NCBI RefSeq assembly: GCF_039535095.1
Contig: NZ_BAAAWN010000001.1
Span: 2,604,001 to 2,668,000 of the forward strand
Length of the DNA: 64,000 nt
DNA from: Arthrobacter ramosus
GTDB lineage: Bacteria; Actinomycetota; Actinomycetes; Actinomycetales; Micrococcaceae
Reading direction: 5' to 3'
Shown here piece by piece: positions 8,928-19,832 of the stretch (the stretch's first letter is position 1; the number at the start of each line of letters is the position of its first letter). Below the pieces are notes generated by a model, which saw nothing but the letters and a program-made list of their open reading frames with translations, did not search any database and was not told the origin of the DNA. Made by a program: the position numbers and the translations under genes.

Positions 8928-9836
8928 TTGCCTATTTCCCCCAGCCAGTTCGCCATCAATCCGCTCCAGTGGGTCGCCACGGACGACGGATGGATCAACC
9001 CCGGGCTTGCCCCTGCGCTCCCCGATCGTCTAGCCAGGATTGCTGCCGCGGGATTCACCGCGATCCAGTCCGAGGTTCCGTCCGGCTCCAGCGTGGCCGA
9101 ATATGCTCACGCCCTTGAAGTCGCTGGTATTCGCCCGGGCCCGGGATACGTCGGATTGCCCTGGGAAGAGCAATCTGCCGACAGGGCGCAATACCTCGAA
9201 CGCGCCAGGGTTCTTGCCGCCAACAATATCGAGCTTGGCAATGGGCTGCTCTTCCTGGCAATGGGTATGCAACGTGACGCACCGCGCGTGGCACATCCCG
9301 CCGTCGGTCACGACCACAACCCCGCGCGGCTGGAGCGGGTCCGGGACTACCTCTCCGAGGCCGCTGAAATCATCACCGCCGAAGGCGCAGTCGCCGCCTT
9401 GCACCCACACATCGGAACCTGGGTGGAAACCGCAGACGACGCCCGCTTCGTCCTGGACACGGTGGACGAGAAAATCCTGAAATTCGGTCCCGACGCCGGA
9501 CACTTTGCTTGGACTGGCATCGATCCAGCCCTGATCATCGCCGAATACCGCACTCGAGTAGCCGGGATCCACATCAAGGACTACCGATTGGATGTAGCAC
9601 TCAGGAGCCGCACCGAAGATATTGATTACCGATCCACGGTCCGTGCTGGAATCTGGACCGAGCCCGGAGCCGGCGACGCCGATATCCCTGGAATCTTGGC
9701 CTCCGCTGGTGATGACTTCACAGGCTGGGTGGTCGTCGAAGTGGACCGCGGAACCACGGAAGCCCCTGAAGACAGTGTTGATCTGTGCGGTCGCTGGTTT
9801 ACGAGCCACTTCGGACTGGAGAATGCTTCGCGCTGA
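8928..9836 (+). CDS. Xylose-isomerase-like TIM-barrel sugar phosphate isomerase/epimerase (copy 2)
   Basis: 302 residues starting at a TTG (8928). This start is chosen because GAAAAGAG precedes it and the sequence PISPSQFAINPLQWVATDDG then lines up with the N-terminus of copy 1 (4321); a longer frame begins at 8844 inside the preceding gene. The same metal-site motifs are present (HPHIGTWVET, FGPDAGHFAWTG, GIHIKDY, VVVEVDRG). Very similar to copy 1 throughout, so the two arose by duplication and probably act on the same or sister substrates under two ROK regulators. Followed by a terminator. Confidence 0.85.
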   Translation: MPISPSQFAINPLQWVATDDGWINPGLAPALPDRLARIAAAGFTAIQSEVPSGSSVAEYAHALEVAGIRPGPGYVGLPWEEQSADRAQYLERARVLAANNIELGNGLLFLAMGMQRDAPRVAHPAVGHDHNPARLERVRDYLSEAAEIITAEGAVAALHPHIGTWVETADDARFVLDTVDEKILKFGPDAGHFAWTGIDPALIIAEYRTRVAGIHIKDYRLDVALRSRTEDIDYRSTVRAGIWTEPGAGDADIPGILASAGDDFTGWVVVEVDRGTTEAPEDSVDLCGRWFTSHFGLENASR

Positions 9837-9852
9837 ATCTGCGGGAAGTCCT

Positions 9853-9886
9853 CGGCCGGCTGCTCATCTTTTTGAGCGGCCGGCCG
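9853..9886 (+). terminator. Intrinsic terminator after isomerase copy 2
   Basis: Stem arms CGGCCGGCTGCTC (9853-9865) and GAGCGGCCGGCCG (9874-9886), one mismatch, with a T-rich loop. It lies 17 bases after the stop codon. Confidence 0.65.
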
Positions 9887-10375
9887 ATCCTGTCCCCCGC
9901 CCCTTGGCTGGCGGGTTACGTCACGCGCGCTTAGGCGAGCACCTCGAACTCAGTCACCTTAGGAGCACACACGTTTTGACCCCTCGAATAAGGATCCGCT
10001 CCGTCTTGGCTTGGGCCGGATCGATTTGTGCCCAGTACAGCATGATCATGGCCGGATTGACGCGCGAATCCGAGGCGTCTCTCGCCGTCGGACCCGACGG
10101 TAGGCAACGCCGACCTTTGCATCAATTACGTCGATTAGAAAACTAATTTCGGCATCTTGCGAACAGCTGAATGCTAAATGATGCTTAAACAAAGCAGTGA
10201 CGGGGACCACAGCAAGGTCTACGGAAAGGTCGCAGGCGTGCCGAGCGCAGAAGCGGCTTCCCGTGTTCACCAAGCAAGCCCCGAACCACGCGGGGGCGAC
10301 AATCCTGAATCTTACAAACGCCAAAGCAAGCACTAGCTTGCAGTTGAAATTCCAGTTCCTTCAAGGAGTAAGACC
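9887..10375. promoter_or_regulatory. Leader region of the ABC importer operon
   Basis: About 490 bases without a convincing gene. It holds the inverted repeat ATTAG-AAAA-CTAAT (10134-10147) directly followed by TCGGCATCTTG (10149-10159), an 11-base string also found between ROK2 and dehydrogenase B. This suggests shared ROK control of the importer. AAGGAG at 10363-10368 is the ribosome site for the lipoprotein gene. Confidence 0.45.
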
Positions 10376-11896
10376 ATGAAACGAAAGCTCATACTTGCCG
10401 GCGCCGTGTCGCTGGCGCTGGCGATGTCGGCCTGCGGGGGTAGCGGGGGCGCTGCATCAGGTGGCGCCAAAGCCGGTGGCACCCTGAATCTCGCTGTATC
10501 CCAGTCCCTGAAGTCCTGGGACCTCGCCGAAGCAAGCATGGGGAATGCCGAACAGTACTACGAACCGGTCTTCGATGCGCTGCTTCACATGGACTCCAAG
10601 GGTGCTCCCACCGCGAACCTCGCCACTTCGTGGGACTACGACGCATCCCTGACAACTCTGACGCTCAAGCTGCGGACCGACGTGAAGTTCAGCGACGGAG
10701 CGCCGCTTGACGCAGACGCGGTCAAGGCCAACCTGCTGCACACGAAAGCCGGAAAAGGTGAAGCTGCAGCCCTGATCAAAGCAATTTCTGACGTTCAAGT
10801 TACAAATCCGTCAACTGTCGTGGTTAAGTTGTCCACCCCGACTCCATCGCTTCTGAGGAGCCTGGCGAATGTTCCCGGTATGATCGCCAGCCCGAAGTCA
10901 CTCACGAGTCCCCAGGTCCCCGTGGGTTCGGGACCCTACACCCTCGACGCGGCAACCACTACGGCCGGCACCGAGTACGGATTCGTCGCGAATCCGAACT
11001 ATTGGGAGAAGAATTCCTACCCGTTTGAAAAGGTAGACATCAAGACGATGTCCGACCCGACTGCGCGGACCAATGCGCTTCTGTCTGGTCAACTCGACGG
11101 CGCCGGCATTTCCCCGGACCGTGTCGACGCTGTCAAGGCCGGCGGCCTCAAGGTTGACACGGTTACTCCCGGGGTCGTTGAAGGACTCTACATCTGGGAC
11201 AAGAAGGGCGCGATCGTACCGGCTCTTGCCGATGTCCGAGTGCGTCAAGCTCTCAACTACGCGTTCGACAGCGCATCCATTGTAAAAATCGCCAAGAAGG
11301 GCCTGGGGACGCCGACGACCCAACATTTCACGTCTGACAGCGAAGCTTTTGTGCCCGAATTGGATCAGACTTACAAATATGACCCTGCGAAAGCCAAGGC
11401 GCTACTCGCCGAGGCCGGCTACGCTAACGGTTTCGACGTTGTCATGCCCGACATTTCATCGCTCTTCCCAGAGATGCAGGCTGCCATGGTTGAGCAGTTG
11501 GGGAACGTCGGTGTGAGGGTCAAACTGGACAAAATTCCATTCGATCAATTCATGCCCTCAATTCTTGCCGGCAAGTACGCCATGTCCTACTTCAAGACAG
11601 GAGGCGCCGATCCCTGGATCGCCATCCAGCTCATCGTTTCCAAGCAGGCCACATGGAACCCATTCCACTACGAAGACAAGCATGTAACTGACTTGTTGTC
11701 CCGGATCAGTACCTCCACCGGATCTGCGCAGGTCGCCCTGTATAAGGAGCTGAACACGTACTTGGTCCAGCAGGCCTGGGATGCACCTTGGGATGTTGTG
11801 AAGGACGTCTACGCTTCCTCGAAGAACGTCCAGGTCACAATGCATCCGTTCTACCAGACCCCGCCCTTGTTCAACTTCAAGCCAGCTAGCCAGTAG
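10376..11896 (+). CDS. Family 5 ABC transporter substrate-binding lipoprotein
   Basis: 506 residues. A lipoprotein signal (Lys/Arg start, hydrophobic stretch, lipobox LAMSAC with Cys21) anchors it outside the membrane. The rest is an SBP_bac_5 protein (dipeptide/nickel/oligosaccharide class), with the family pattern KLRTDVKFSDGAPLDADAVK and the later VRQALNYAFDSASIV. First gene of a five-gene operon with permease, permease-ATPase fusion, ATPase and a Gfo/Idh dehydrogenase. Family 5 importers also carry oligosaccharides and glycosides, and with sugar dehydrogenases next door that is more likely than peptides. Confidence 0.9.
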   Translation: MKRKLILAGAVSLALAMSACGGSGGAASGGAKAGGTLNLAVSQSLKSWDLAEASMGNAEQYYEPVFDALLHMDSKGAPTANLATSWDYDASLTTLTLKLRTDVKFSDGAPLDADAVKANLLHTKAGKGEAAALIKAISDVQVTNPSTVVVKLSTPTPSLLRSLANVPGMIASPKSLTSPQVPVGSGPYTLDAATTTAGTEYGFVANPNYWEKNSYPFEKVDIKTMSDPTARTNALLSGQLDGAGISPDRVDAVKAGGLKVDTVTPGVVEGLYIWDKKGAIVPALADVRVRQALNYAFDSASIVKIAKKGLGTPTTQHFTSDSEAFVPELDQTYKYDPAKAKALLAEAGYANGFDVVMPDISSLFPEMQAAMVEQLGNVGVRVKLDKIPFDQFMPSILAGKYAMSYFKTGGADPWIAIQLIVSKQATWNPFHYEDKHVTDLLSRISTSTGSAQVALYKELNTYLVQQAWDAPWDVVKDVYASSKNVQVTMHPFYQTPPLFNFKPASQ

Positions 11897-11935
11897 CCCC
11901 GGCTCAAGACCACCAGAAACTAGAAGGAGGACGGG

Positions 11936-12877
11936 ATGGCCGTGTTTCTGATTCGGCGCCTGTTGGCAGGGATCCTACTCGTGATCCTCGTCGCCAGCGC
12001 GACCTACATCTTGCTGAATTACACAGGATCTGACGTGGCTCGCAACATTGTGGGGGAAACAGCGACGCCGGAACAGGCCCTGGCCAAGGCCGCGGAACTC
12101 GGGCTCGACCGACCGCTGGGGTCCCGCTATTTCGATTGGCTCGGTACAACCCTCAGCGGCGACCTGGGCAAGTCGTGGTTCAACAACGTTCCTGTTTCGA
12201 CCACATTGTTGAATGGCCTTCCGGTAACCCTGTCGATCATTTTCGGTGCCTTGGTCCTGTCAGCCTTGGTCAGTGTCATCCTGGGCTCGCTGGCAGCTGT
12301 CCGTGCTGGCTGGTTTGATAAGACCGTCCAGGCTTCGGCGGTACTGGCCGATTCGATCCCCGGGTTCCTCGTGGCGCTCGTTCTGGCCATGGTGGTCGCG
12401 GTCAACCTCGGTTGGCTGCCAGCGACAGGTTTCGTGCCATTCCAGCGCTCTGCGGTTGAATGGTTGCGATCCATTACGTTGCCGTCGGTTGCACTGGCAT
12501 TCGGAGCCACCGCAGCAACCACCCTGCAACTTCGCGGCTCCATGCTTGACGTGCTCAAACTGGACTACGTGCGCACACTCCGCAGCCGCGGCTTGAGCGA
12601 CCGGCGGGTTGTATTCAAGCACGTCCTCCGCAATGCGGCACCTCCGGCTGTTACCGTGCTCTCCCTTCAATTCATCGGCCTGGTCGGAGGAGCTGTCATC
12701 GTCGAAAAAGTCTTCGGGCTTCGGGGCATCGGCAGCATCGCGACTTCGGCGGCGGTCCAGGGAGACGCGCCGGTGGTGCTGGGCGTCGTGATCGTGATGG
12801 TCCTGATCGTTGTCGTCGTAAATCTCATTGCTGACCTTGCCTACGGCTGGCTCAACCCCAAGGTGCGTGCAGAATGA
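11936..12877 (+). CDS. ABC transporter permease, DppB/OppB type
   Basis: 313 residues, an inner-membrane permease of the peptide/nickel class with about six membrane segments. The cytoplasmic coupling (EAA-like) region reads LDYVRTLRSRGLSDRRVVFK, with the GLS/R signature of this class. Preceded by a strong AAGGAGG. It overlaps the next gene by 4 bases (ATGA), indicating translational coupling. Confidence 0.92.
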   Translation: MAVFLIRRLLAGILLVILVASATYILLNYTGSDVARNIVGETATPEQALAKAAELGLDRPLGSRYFDWLGTTLSGDLGKSWFNNVPVSTTLLNGLPVTLSIIFGALVLSALVSVILGSLAAVRAGWFDKTVQASAVLADSIPGFLVALVLAMVVAVNLGWLPATGFVPFQRSAVEWLRSITLPSVALAFGATAATTLQLRGSMLDVLKLDYVRTLRSRGLSDRRVVFKHVLRNAAPPAVTVLSLQFIGLVGGAVIVEKVFGLRGIGSIATSAAVQGDAPVVLGVVIVMVLIVVVVNLIADLAYGWLNPKVRAE

Positions 12878-14688
12878 CCATCCCTCCTATTGACGGCACA
12901 GTGACCGCCACAGCTGCGAGCGGGGAGACGGCTAAGCGACGTCACATCGTCGTCAGGCTGCTCCAGGACCCCGTCGCGATCTGCTGCATCTTCGTCCTGT
13001 TGCTGCTGACTGCCGCGAGCGTTCTGGCTCCTTTCCTCACGGACCAAGATCCGATTAAGTCTTCGCTTGCCGAGACCCTTGCGCCAATGAGCCAGCAACA
13101 CCCCCTTGGTGCCGATGGCGTGGGGCGCGATGTTGTGGCCCGATTGCTGTACGGAGGCCAGACCAGTCTGGCTGCAGCTTGCGTGGCCGTTTTGGTCGCG
13201 TTTGCCGTGGGTGTACCCGCCGGTCTCTTTGGCGGCTACTATCGCGGTCGCGCCGACGCCATCCTGGCCTGGGCCAGCAACTTCATCATGGCGGTCCCGG
13301 CCATCATCATCCTCCTTGTGGTCATGGCCGCGGTTTCCCAGAGTACTTACGTCGCCATGGCGGTCCTGGGACTGATCGTTTCGCCGTCCGTCTACCGCTT
13401 GGTTCGGGCATCCGTAGTGTCAGTACGCGAGGAACTGTTCGTTGACGCGGCGAAGGTCTCGGGTCTGTCTGATGCGCGGATCATGCGCCGGCACATCCTT
13501 CCTGTTGTCCAAGCCCCTTCCATCATTCAGGCTGCCCAGATCTTCGGCGTTTCAATCGGTATCCAGGCCGGCATCGCCTTCCTGGGTCTGGGTTCGCCCA
13601 CCGAAGCCAGCTGGGGCGCAATGTTGAACGACGCGTTCGCCAACATCTACTCCGCGCCGCTGTTGCTCCTATGGCCTGCACTGATCATCTGCATGACCAC
13701 GGCCTCGCTCGCCCTGCTGGCCAACTCCCTGCGCGACAGCCTCTCTGGCTCCAGGAGGCGGCCCACACGGCACTCAGATCGCGTCCGTGATGGCGCACCG
13801 TCGAGCGAAGGATCGGCTGCTGGGGATTTCGCCGAAGTGGCGGACGATGTCTTGCTCGCAGTGGACCATCTGAAGGTGGATTACCCGGTCGACGGCGGTC
13901 GGCGAACCGTGGTGGACGGGGTATCCCTGACCGTCCGCCGCGGTCAGGTCCTGGGACTGGTGGGAGAATCCGGTTCGGGCAAGAGCCAGACAGCCTTTTC
14001 CCTTCTCGGCCTGTTGCCTCCGGAGGCGAGGGTTTCGGCTGGCCGGCTGCTGTTTGATGGCGCGGAGATGAAAGGACTGGGGCGTAGCGCCATGAATCGA
14101 CTTCGTGGAAAGCGCATCGCTTACGTGCCACAGGAGCCTATGTCCAACCTGGACCCATCGTTCACCATTGGTTCCCAATTGGCAGAGCCGGTACGCCAGC
14201 ACATGAAGGTCTCAGCCAAGGAGGCAAAGGCACTCCTGCTCGGTCTCCTTGAACGCGTGGGCATCAACGACCCCGCCCGGGTGTACTCCTCGTATCCGCA
14301 TCAAATATCAGGAGGCATGGCACAGCGGGTACTCATCGCCGGCGCGATTTCCTGTGATCCTCATCTGTTGATCGCGGACGAGCCGACTACCGCTTTGGAC
14401 GTCACGGTCCAAGCCGAAATACTCGACCTGATCCGGTCCCTGCAGGCGGAACGCAACATGGGCGTCATCCTCGTGACCCACGATTTCGGCGTGGTTGCCG
14501 ACATCTGTGATCGCGTGGCCGTCATGCATACCGGAAAAATCGTTGAAACTGCCTCCGTCAAGGAGCTGTTCTCGACCCCGCACCATGAATACACCCGGAT
14601 GTTGCTGTCATCCACTTTGGAGGACGCCAAGCCGAGGTCCCCTTTGAAAAGCACGCCGAAGTTGCCTAAAAGGGCACAAACCGCCTGA
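12874..14688 (+). CDS. Fused ABC permease (DppC type) and ATP-binding protein (DppD type)
   Basis: 604 residues in two parts. Residues about 1-290 are a DppC-like permease (LGADGVGRDVVARLLYGGQT; coupling loop VDAAKVSGLSDARIMRRHIL). After a polar linker at about 290-325, residues about 327-600 are an ABC ATPase with Walker A GESGSGKS, signature ISGGMAQR, Walker B LLIADEP and the oligopeptide-type C-terminal tail HHEYTRMLLSS. Permease-ATPase fusions of this kind are known in actinobacteria. No frameshift or stop is seen at the junction, so the fusion looks native. Confidence 0.92.
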   Translation: MTIPPIDGTVTATAASGETAKRRHIVVRLLQDPVAICCIFVLLLLTAASVLAPFLTDQDPIKSSLAETLAPMSQQHPLGADGVGRDVVARLLYGGQTSLAAACVAVLVAFAVGVPAGLFGGYYRGRADAILAWASNFIMAVPAIIILLVVMAAVSQSTYVAMAVLGLIVSPSVYRLVRASVVSVREELFVDAAKVSGLSDARIMRRHILPVVQAPSIIQAAQIFGVSIGIQAGIAFLGLGSPTEASWGAMLNDAFANIYSAPLLLLWPALIICMTTASLALLANSLRDSLSGSRRRPTRHSDRVRDGAPSSEGSAAGDFAEVADDVLLAVDHLKVDYPVDGGRRTVVDGVSLTVRRGQVLGLVGESGSGKSQTAFSLLGLLPPEARVSAGRLLFDGAEMKGLGRSAMNRLRGKRIAYVPQEPMSNLDPSFTIGSQLAEPVRQHMKVSAKEAKALLLGLLERVGINDPARVYSSYPHQISGGMAQRVLIAGAISCDPHLLIADEPTTALDVTVQAEILDLIRSLQAERNMGVILVTHDFGVVADICDRVAVMHTGKIVETASVKELFSTPHHEYTRMLLSSTLEDAKPRSPLKSTPKLPKRAQTA

Positions 14689-15601
14689 TGGGAAGCCACA
14701 TGATCGCCTCTGTTGAAGCCCCCGCAGAATCACACAATGGATCGGACGGTCCGTTGCTGAGCATTGAGAACGTAACGGTCCAATACCCTTCCAAAAGATG
14801 GCGCAGCCCCGATTTCCTGGCCCTCAAGGGGGTCTCACTGGACATACGGGCGGGCGAAACAGTTGGATTGGTGGGCGAATCAGGCTCGGGAAAGACCACC
14901 CTCGGACGGGCAGTCCTCGGACTTGCACCGGTTACCACTGGACTCATCCGCTACGACGGCCAAGTCATCTCGGCCATGAACCGCAAGCAGCGGCGGACCC
15001 TCAGCGATGAAATCCAGGTCGTGTTCCAAGACCCTTACACGTCACTTAATCCGGCCCTGACCGTGCTTGACATCCTTACGGAGCCTTTGCTCACCGCAGG
15101 CACCAGGCGGGCTGAGGCCGAACAGCGGGTGAAAGACCTGCTTGAACAGGTCCATCTTCCACGGGACGCATCAAACCGGCTGCCCCGGGAATTCTCCGGC
15201 GGACAACGTCAGCGTATCGCCATCGCCAGGGCACTGTGCCGGGATCCGCGCCTGATCGTCTGCGACGAGCCTGTCAGCGCACTCGACCTGTCGAACCAGT
15301 CACGTGTCCTTGACCTATTTATCGAAATCCAGGAGCGCACGGGGGTTTCGTACCTCTTTGTGACCCACGACCTCTCGGTGGTGCGCTACATCAGCCATCG
15401 TGTTGCGGTCATGTACAAAGGAGAAATCATCGAAACCGGAGACGCAGCCAAGGTCACCACTCAGCCGCAGGAGCCCTACACGCAGAGGCTGCTGCTGGCC
15501 GCGCCTGTTCCCGATCCTGCCCGGCAGGCAAGCCGCCGGGCTGCCCGCCAAAAGTTCAGCGCCCAGCTGCGCGTGGCCGGTCCAATAGATAACCGTGCCT
15601 C

Positions 15602-15605
<4 letters not shown>
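14688..15605 (+). CDS. ABC transporter ATP-binding protein, DppF/OppF type
   Basis: 305 residues with Walker A GESGSGKT, signature FSGGQRQR, Walker B LIVCDEP, and the OppF-like end QEPYTQRLLLAAPVPDP. The start overlaps the previous stop (TGATG), and a second ATG at 14700 is possible. It should pair with the ATPase half of the fusion protein to drive import through the two permease parts. Confidence 0.92.
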
Positions 15606-16771
<1,166 letters not shown>

Positions 16772-16812
16772 GCATTAGGACCTAACGAGCATCGCAAACG
16801 TAAACCCGACGT

Positions 16813-16850
16813 CATGGACCCTTGAGCGCCCCACCGCTCAAGGGTCCATG
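16813..16850. terminator. Bidirectional terminator between dehydrogenase C and the sensor kinase gene
   Basis: Perfect 16-base arms CATGGACCCTTGAGCG (16813-16828) and CGCTCAAGGGTCCATG (16835-16850) with a 6-base loop, placed between two convergent genes. Confidence 0.8.
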
Positions 16851-16887
16851 GCTTTGAATCCCAAAAATCGGCCGACTGGTTGTCACC

Positions 16888-18561
16888 TCATGAGCCAAAG
16901 TCTCTGGCCAAAGGCAATTCGAACGTGAACGAGGCACCCCTGGACTCATTTTCCACGGCGTAGATTCTGCCGTGCTGACGCGTGATAATGCGGTGGCTGA
17001 GAGCTAGGCCAATGCCGCTTCCCGTGGACTTCGAGGTGAAAGCTCCGTCGAAGATGCGGCCGTCCGGAATGTGGGACAGGCCTTTGCCGCGATCAGCCAC
17101 CCGGAAAACGCCGGCCGTCTCGGTCGCGTACGTCGTGATGACGACGTGCCGCTCTCGCTGCGGCCAGCCAGACATCTCATCGATGGCATTGTGGCAAAGG
17201 TTCAGGATCACCTGCCCCGTAAGGACTTTCTCGCAGCGGATCCAGATCGGGCTCTCGCTCATGACCAGCTGCAATTCCGTCTCGTGTTGATCGGCCCGCA
17301 ACCGAACGAAGTACAGGCAATCCCTGACGATCTCGTTCAAGTCCGCCACTTGTTCGGAATGCTCCAACCGCACGACGAAATCGCGCAGGCTCTTCACGAT
17401 CTGGTTTGCCCGGTCGATTTGCAGCCGGGCATTATCCAGCCCATAAATAAGATCATTGATGCTACTCTCGGGATCCCTTACCCGGCGGGATACTCCGTCC
17501 ACGAAGTTCGTTGCTGCCGCAAGTGGTTGGCCGAGCTCGTGGGCGATCGCCATGGCCATATCACCCATCGCGTTGTACCGTCCCAGGTAATTCAGGTGCT
17601 CAAGGTCCCGCCGATGCTCTTCTTCGGCAGCAACCTGCTCCGTAATGTCCTGGAGCAGCAGCATAGCGCCGGTGAGATCCTTTTCAAGTGCTAGGTACTG
17701 GCAGCTGACGCCGAACCATTTGTTGGCACCGTCGGGATGCGCAACTTCGATGCGCAGACTCGAGGAGGATCCGTCAGCGGGGTCCCTGGCCAGAGCTTTC
17801 TCCAGGGCAGGCCTCGAGGAGACGGCGCAGAGGTCAACGAAGCTCTCCCCCACCAGCTCGTCCACTGCGTGCCCAAGTTGACCCGCTGCTGCTCCACTGG
17901 CGAAAGTGATTCGGCCATCCCAGTCCAGCACGAGGATACCCTCAGCCATGCGCCGCAGGAATGCCTGCAAACGCCCCTCTGTCCTCTGTAGGTCCGATTT
18001 CAGGGATTCTTCCTTCTCGATGTCCCGGAACTGAACCATGATGGCCTCGCCGGCTGTCAGTCCGACCCGGACCGCAATGGCTTCAGTCAGGAATTCCCGC
18101 CCCGTCTTGGACCGGTACATCCACTCGGTTCTGCTGATTCCGTGGTCGGCCGCATCCTGAAGCCATTGCACACCCACCGAGCGGCGGAATCGGGAATCCG
18201 CGCTACTCATGTCCGGCGCCTTGAGCGGTTTCAATTCCTCCAAGGTGAAGCCCAGCATTTCGCAGGCAGCCTGGTTGGCCCAGAGGATGTCCTTGGTGAC
18301 GGCGTCATGGATCAGGATGCAGTAACTCAGCGACTGGACGAGACGTTCATAATCCTCGGTGGTGGGGCCTGGCCGGACAGAAAGGCCCGGACCGGAAGAA
18401 ACCTTCGGTCCGGCGGACGGATCCGGCTGTATGGACGGAGGGGGACTAATGTCGCTGGGCTCGACAGTCCGGCCCAGCGGTTCGCCCGGCAAGGAAATAG
18501 GCACAAACAATCTTAGCGCGTGAACGCCATTTCCCGCATAGGTATTTCCTTTACTTTTCAT
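16888..18561 (-). CDS. Cytoplasmic PAS-PAS sensor histidine kinase of the iac locus
   Basis: 557 residues with no clear membrane segment. A proline-rich head (about 35-68) is followed by PAS 1 (about 68-182, ILIHDAVTKDILWANQAACE), a coiled linker, PAS 2 (about 195-310), a dimerisation/phosphoacceptor helix with His341 in IAHELGQPLAA, an N box (ILNLCHNAIDEM) and a G box (TGSGIGLALSHRI). The architecture resembles FixL and soluble aromatic sensors of the TodS/StyS kind. No receiver domain is present, so it needs a partner; the only response regulator in the window is the FixJ-type one at 27984-28604. It diverges from iacA. AAGGAAA lies before the start. Confidence 0.88.
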   Translation of the reverse strand: MKSKGNTYAGNGVHALRLFVPISLPGEPLGRTVEPSDISPPPSIQPDPSAGPKVSSGPGLSVRPGPTTEDYERLVQSLSYCILIHDAVTKDILWANQAACEMLGFTLEELKPLKAPDMSSADSRFRRSVGVQWLQDAADHGISRTEWMYRSKTGREFLTEAIAVRVGLTAGEAIMVQFRDIEKEESLKSDLQRTEGRLQAFLRRMAEGILVLDWDGRITFASGAAAGQLGHAVDELVGESFVDLCAVSSRPALEKALARDPADGSSSSLRIEVAHPDGANKWFGVSCQYLALEKDLTGAMLLLQDITEQVAAEEEHRRDLEHLNYLGRYNAMGDMAMAIAHELGQPLAAATNFVDGVSRRVRDPESSINDLIYGLDNARLQIDRANQIVKSLRDFVVRLEHSEQVADLNEIVRDCLYFVRLRADQHETELQLVMSESPIWIRCEKVLTGQVILNLCHNAIDEMSGWPQRERHVVITTYATETAGVFRVADRGKGLSHIPDGRIFDGAFTSKSTGSGIGLALSHRIITRQHGRIYAVENESRGASFTFELPLARDFGS

Positions 18562-18573
18562 TGGTATTTCCTT
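18541..18573. repeat. Tandem 11-base repeat at the start of the sensor kinase gene
   Basis: GGTATTTCCTT occurs at 18541-18551 and 18563-18573, start to start 22 bases. Read on the reverse strand the outer copy (AAGGAAATACC) is the ribosome binding site of the kinase gene and the inner copy covers codons 4-7. Near-copies lie upstream of catB (31032-31042) and in the response regulator/iacG intergenic region (28687-28696). Confidence 0.45.
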
Positions 18574-18670
18574 GGTTCACGGCTACGAATCACCGATTGA
18601 AGGCAATCGGCCCGACAAATACTCTTAATGCCAGAAGACATTTGTCCGCAGTATTGATTGGAGAAATTCG

Positions 18671-19810
18671 ATGACCGACGTTCTGGATACAGCCCTGCAA
18701 ACCACCCTCGACGGCGTGCTCGAAGTCATCGCCCGGCGCCGGGAAGAATTCGGAGAAAAGAAATTTGTCCCTCGGGACATCATTTCAGAATTCAAGAAGG
18801 TGGGTATTTACCGTGCCGCCACGCCGCGGCGCTTCGGCGGCGATGCCCTTCCGCCGAGCCGGTTTCTCCGGATCATCGAACAAATCTCCGCGGTGGATGC
18901 CTCAGCCGGCTGGGTCGCCAGCTTTGGCTCCTCTGTCTACCTGGCTGCCCTCCCCCTCGATACCCAGGCCGAGCTCTACGCGGACGGCCCCGACGTCGCA
19001 TTTGCCGGGGGGCTTTATCCGGTGCGGAAGGCCGAACGCAGTGACGACGGCTGGAATGTAACGGGCGAATGGAAATTCTCCAGCGGCTGCAGGGGCGCCG
19101 ACATCCTTGGCGTTGGACTCGTGGGCAACGAACACACCGGCGGCAAGCCGCTGACCGCCCTGCTCCGCCCCGAGCAAGTCGAGATCGTTGAGAATTGGGA
19201 CGTCATCGGCCTCAACGGCACGGGCAGCCATGACCTGAGAGTCACCGGCCAGGTGGTCCGGGACGAATGGACTTTTGTCCGCGGCGGCGAGCCCACCGTT
19301 GACGAGCCCTTGTACCGCTACCCCGCCATTGCCTACGCAGCCCAGGTACTGGCCGTCGTCAATCTCGGCGCGGGCCGCGCGGCCCTGGACTACGCCATCA
19401 GCACGGGCAGCGGGCGCACCGGAATTACCGGTGCACCCAAGCTTGCAGACAGGGCATACTACCGGATGGACGTGGCCAAAGCCGAGGCGGAACTCCGCTC
19501 GGCACGGGCGTTCTTCTACGAGATCTCCGATGAGGTGTACGCCACGGTCGAGGCTGGCGACCCGGCGACGGACAAGCAAAAGGCGCTGTTGCGCCTGGCT
19601 TCCACCCATGTTGCACGTGTCGGTGCCAAGGCTGTGCATACTGCCTACACTCTCTCCGGAACGGCGGCCATCTACGACGTCAACCCGATGCAGCGCTATT
19701 TGCGCGACGCGTCGGTCGTCACGCAGCACGCCTTTCTGGGCGACGGGATCTACGACGGCGCGGGCGCTGTCCTGATGGACGTCCCGCCGTCGATCCCTGC
19801 CTTCATCTGA
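18671..19810 (+). CDS. iacA: Indole-3-acetate monooxygenase, IacA (group D flavin monooxygenase)
   Basis: 379 residues with the acyl-CoA-dehydrogenase fold of reduced-flavin-dependent monooxygenases (HsaA and HpaB-C2 relatives): FGGDALPPSRFLRIIEQISA, WKFSSGCRGADILGVGL and the C-terminal DASVVTQHAFL. It has no flavin reductase domain and would take FADH2 or FMNH2 from the reductase at 28835 (iacG). In characterised iac clusters IacA oxidises indole-3-acetate at C2. The following genes keep the known order A-B-I-C-D-E-F, which makes this assignment strong. GGAGAAA precedes the ATG. First gene of the operon, facing away from the sensor kinase. Confidence 0.87.
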   Translation: MTDVLDTALQTTLDGVLEVIARRREEFGEKKFVPRDIISEFKKVGIYRAATPRRFGGDALPPSRFLRIIEQISAVDASAGWVASFGSSVYLAALPLDTQAELYADGPDVAFAGGLYPVRKAERSDDGWNVTGEWKFSSGCRGADILGVGLVGNEHTGGKPLTALLRPEQVEIVENWDVIGLNGTGSHDLRVTGQVVRDEWTFVRGGEPTVDEPLYRYPAIAYAAQVLAVVNLGAGRAALDYAISTGSGRTGITGAPKLADRAYYRMDVAKAEAELRSARAFFYEISDEVYATVEAGDPATDKQKALLRLASTHVARVGAKAVHTAYTLSGTAAIYDVNPMQRYLRDASVVTQHAFLGDGIYDGAGAVLMDVPPSIPAFI

Positions 19811-19832
19811 TATCGCACCCCAAGGAACTGAC

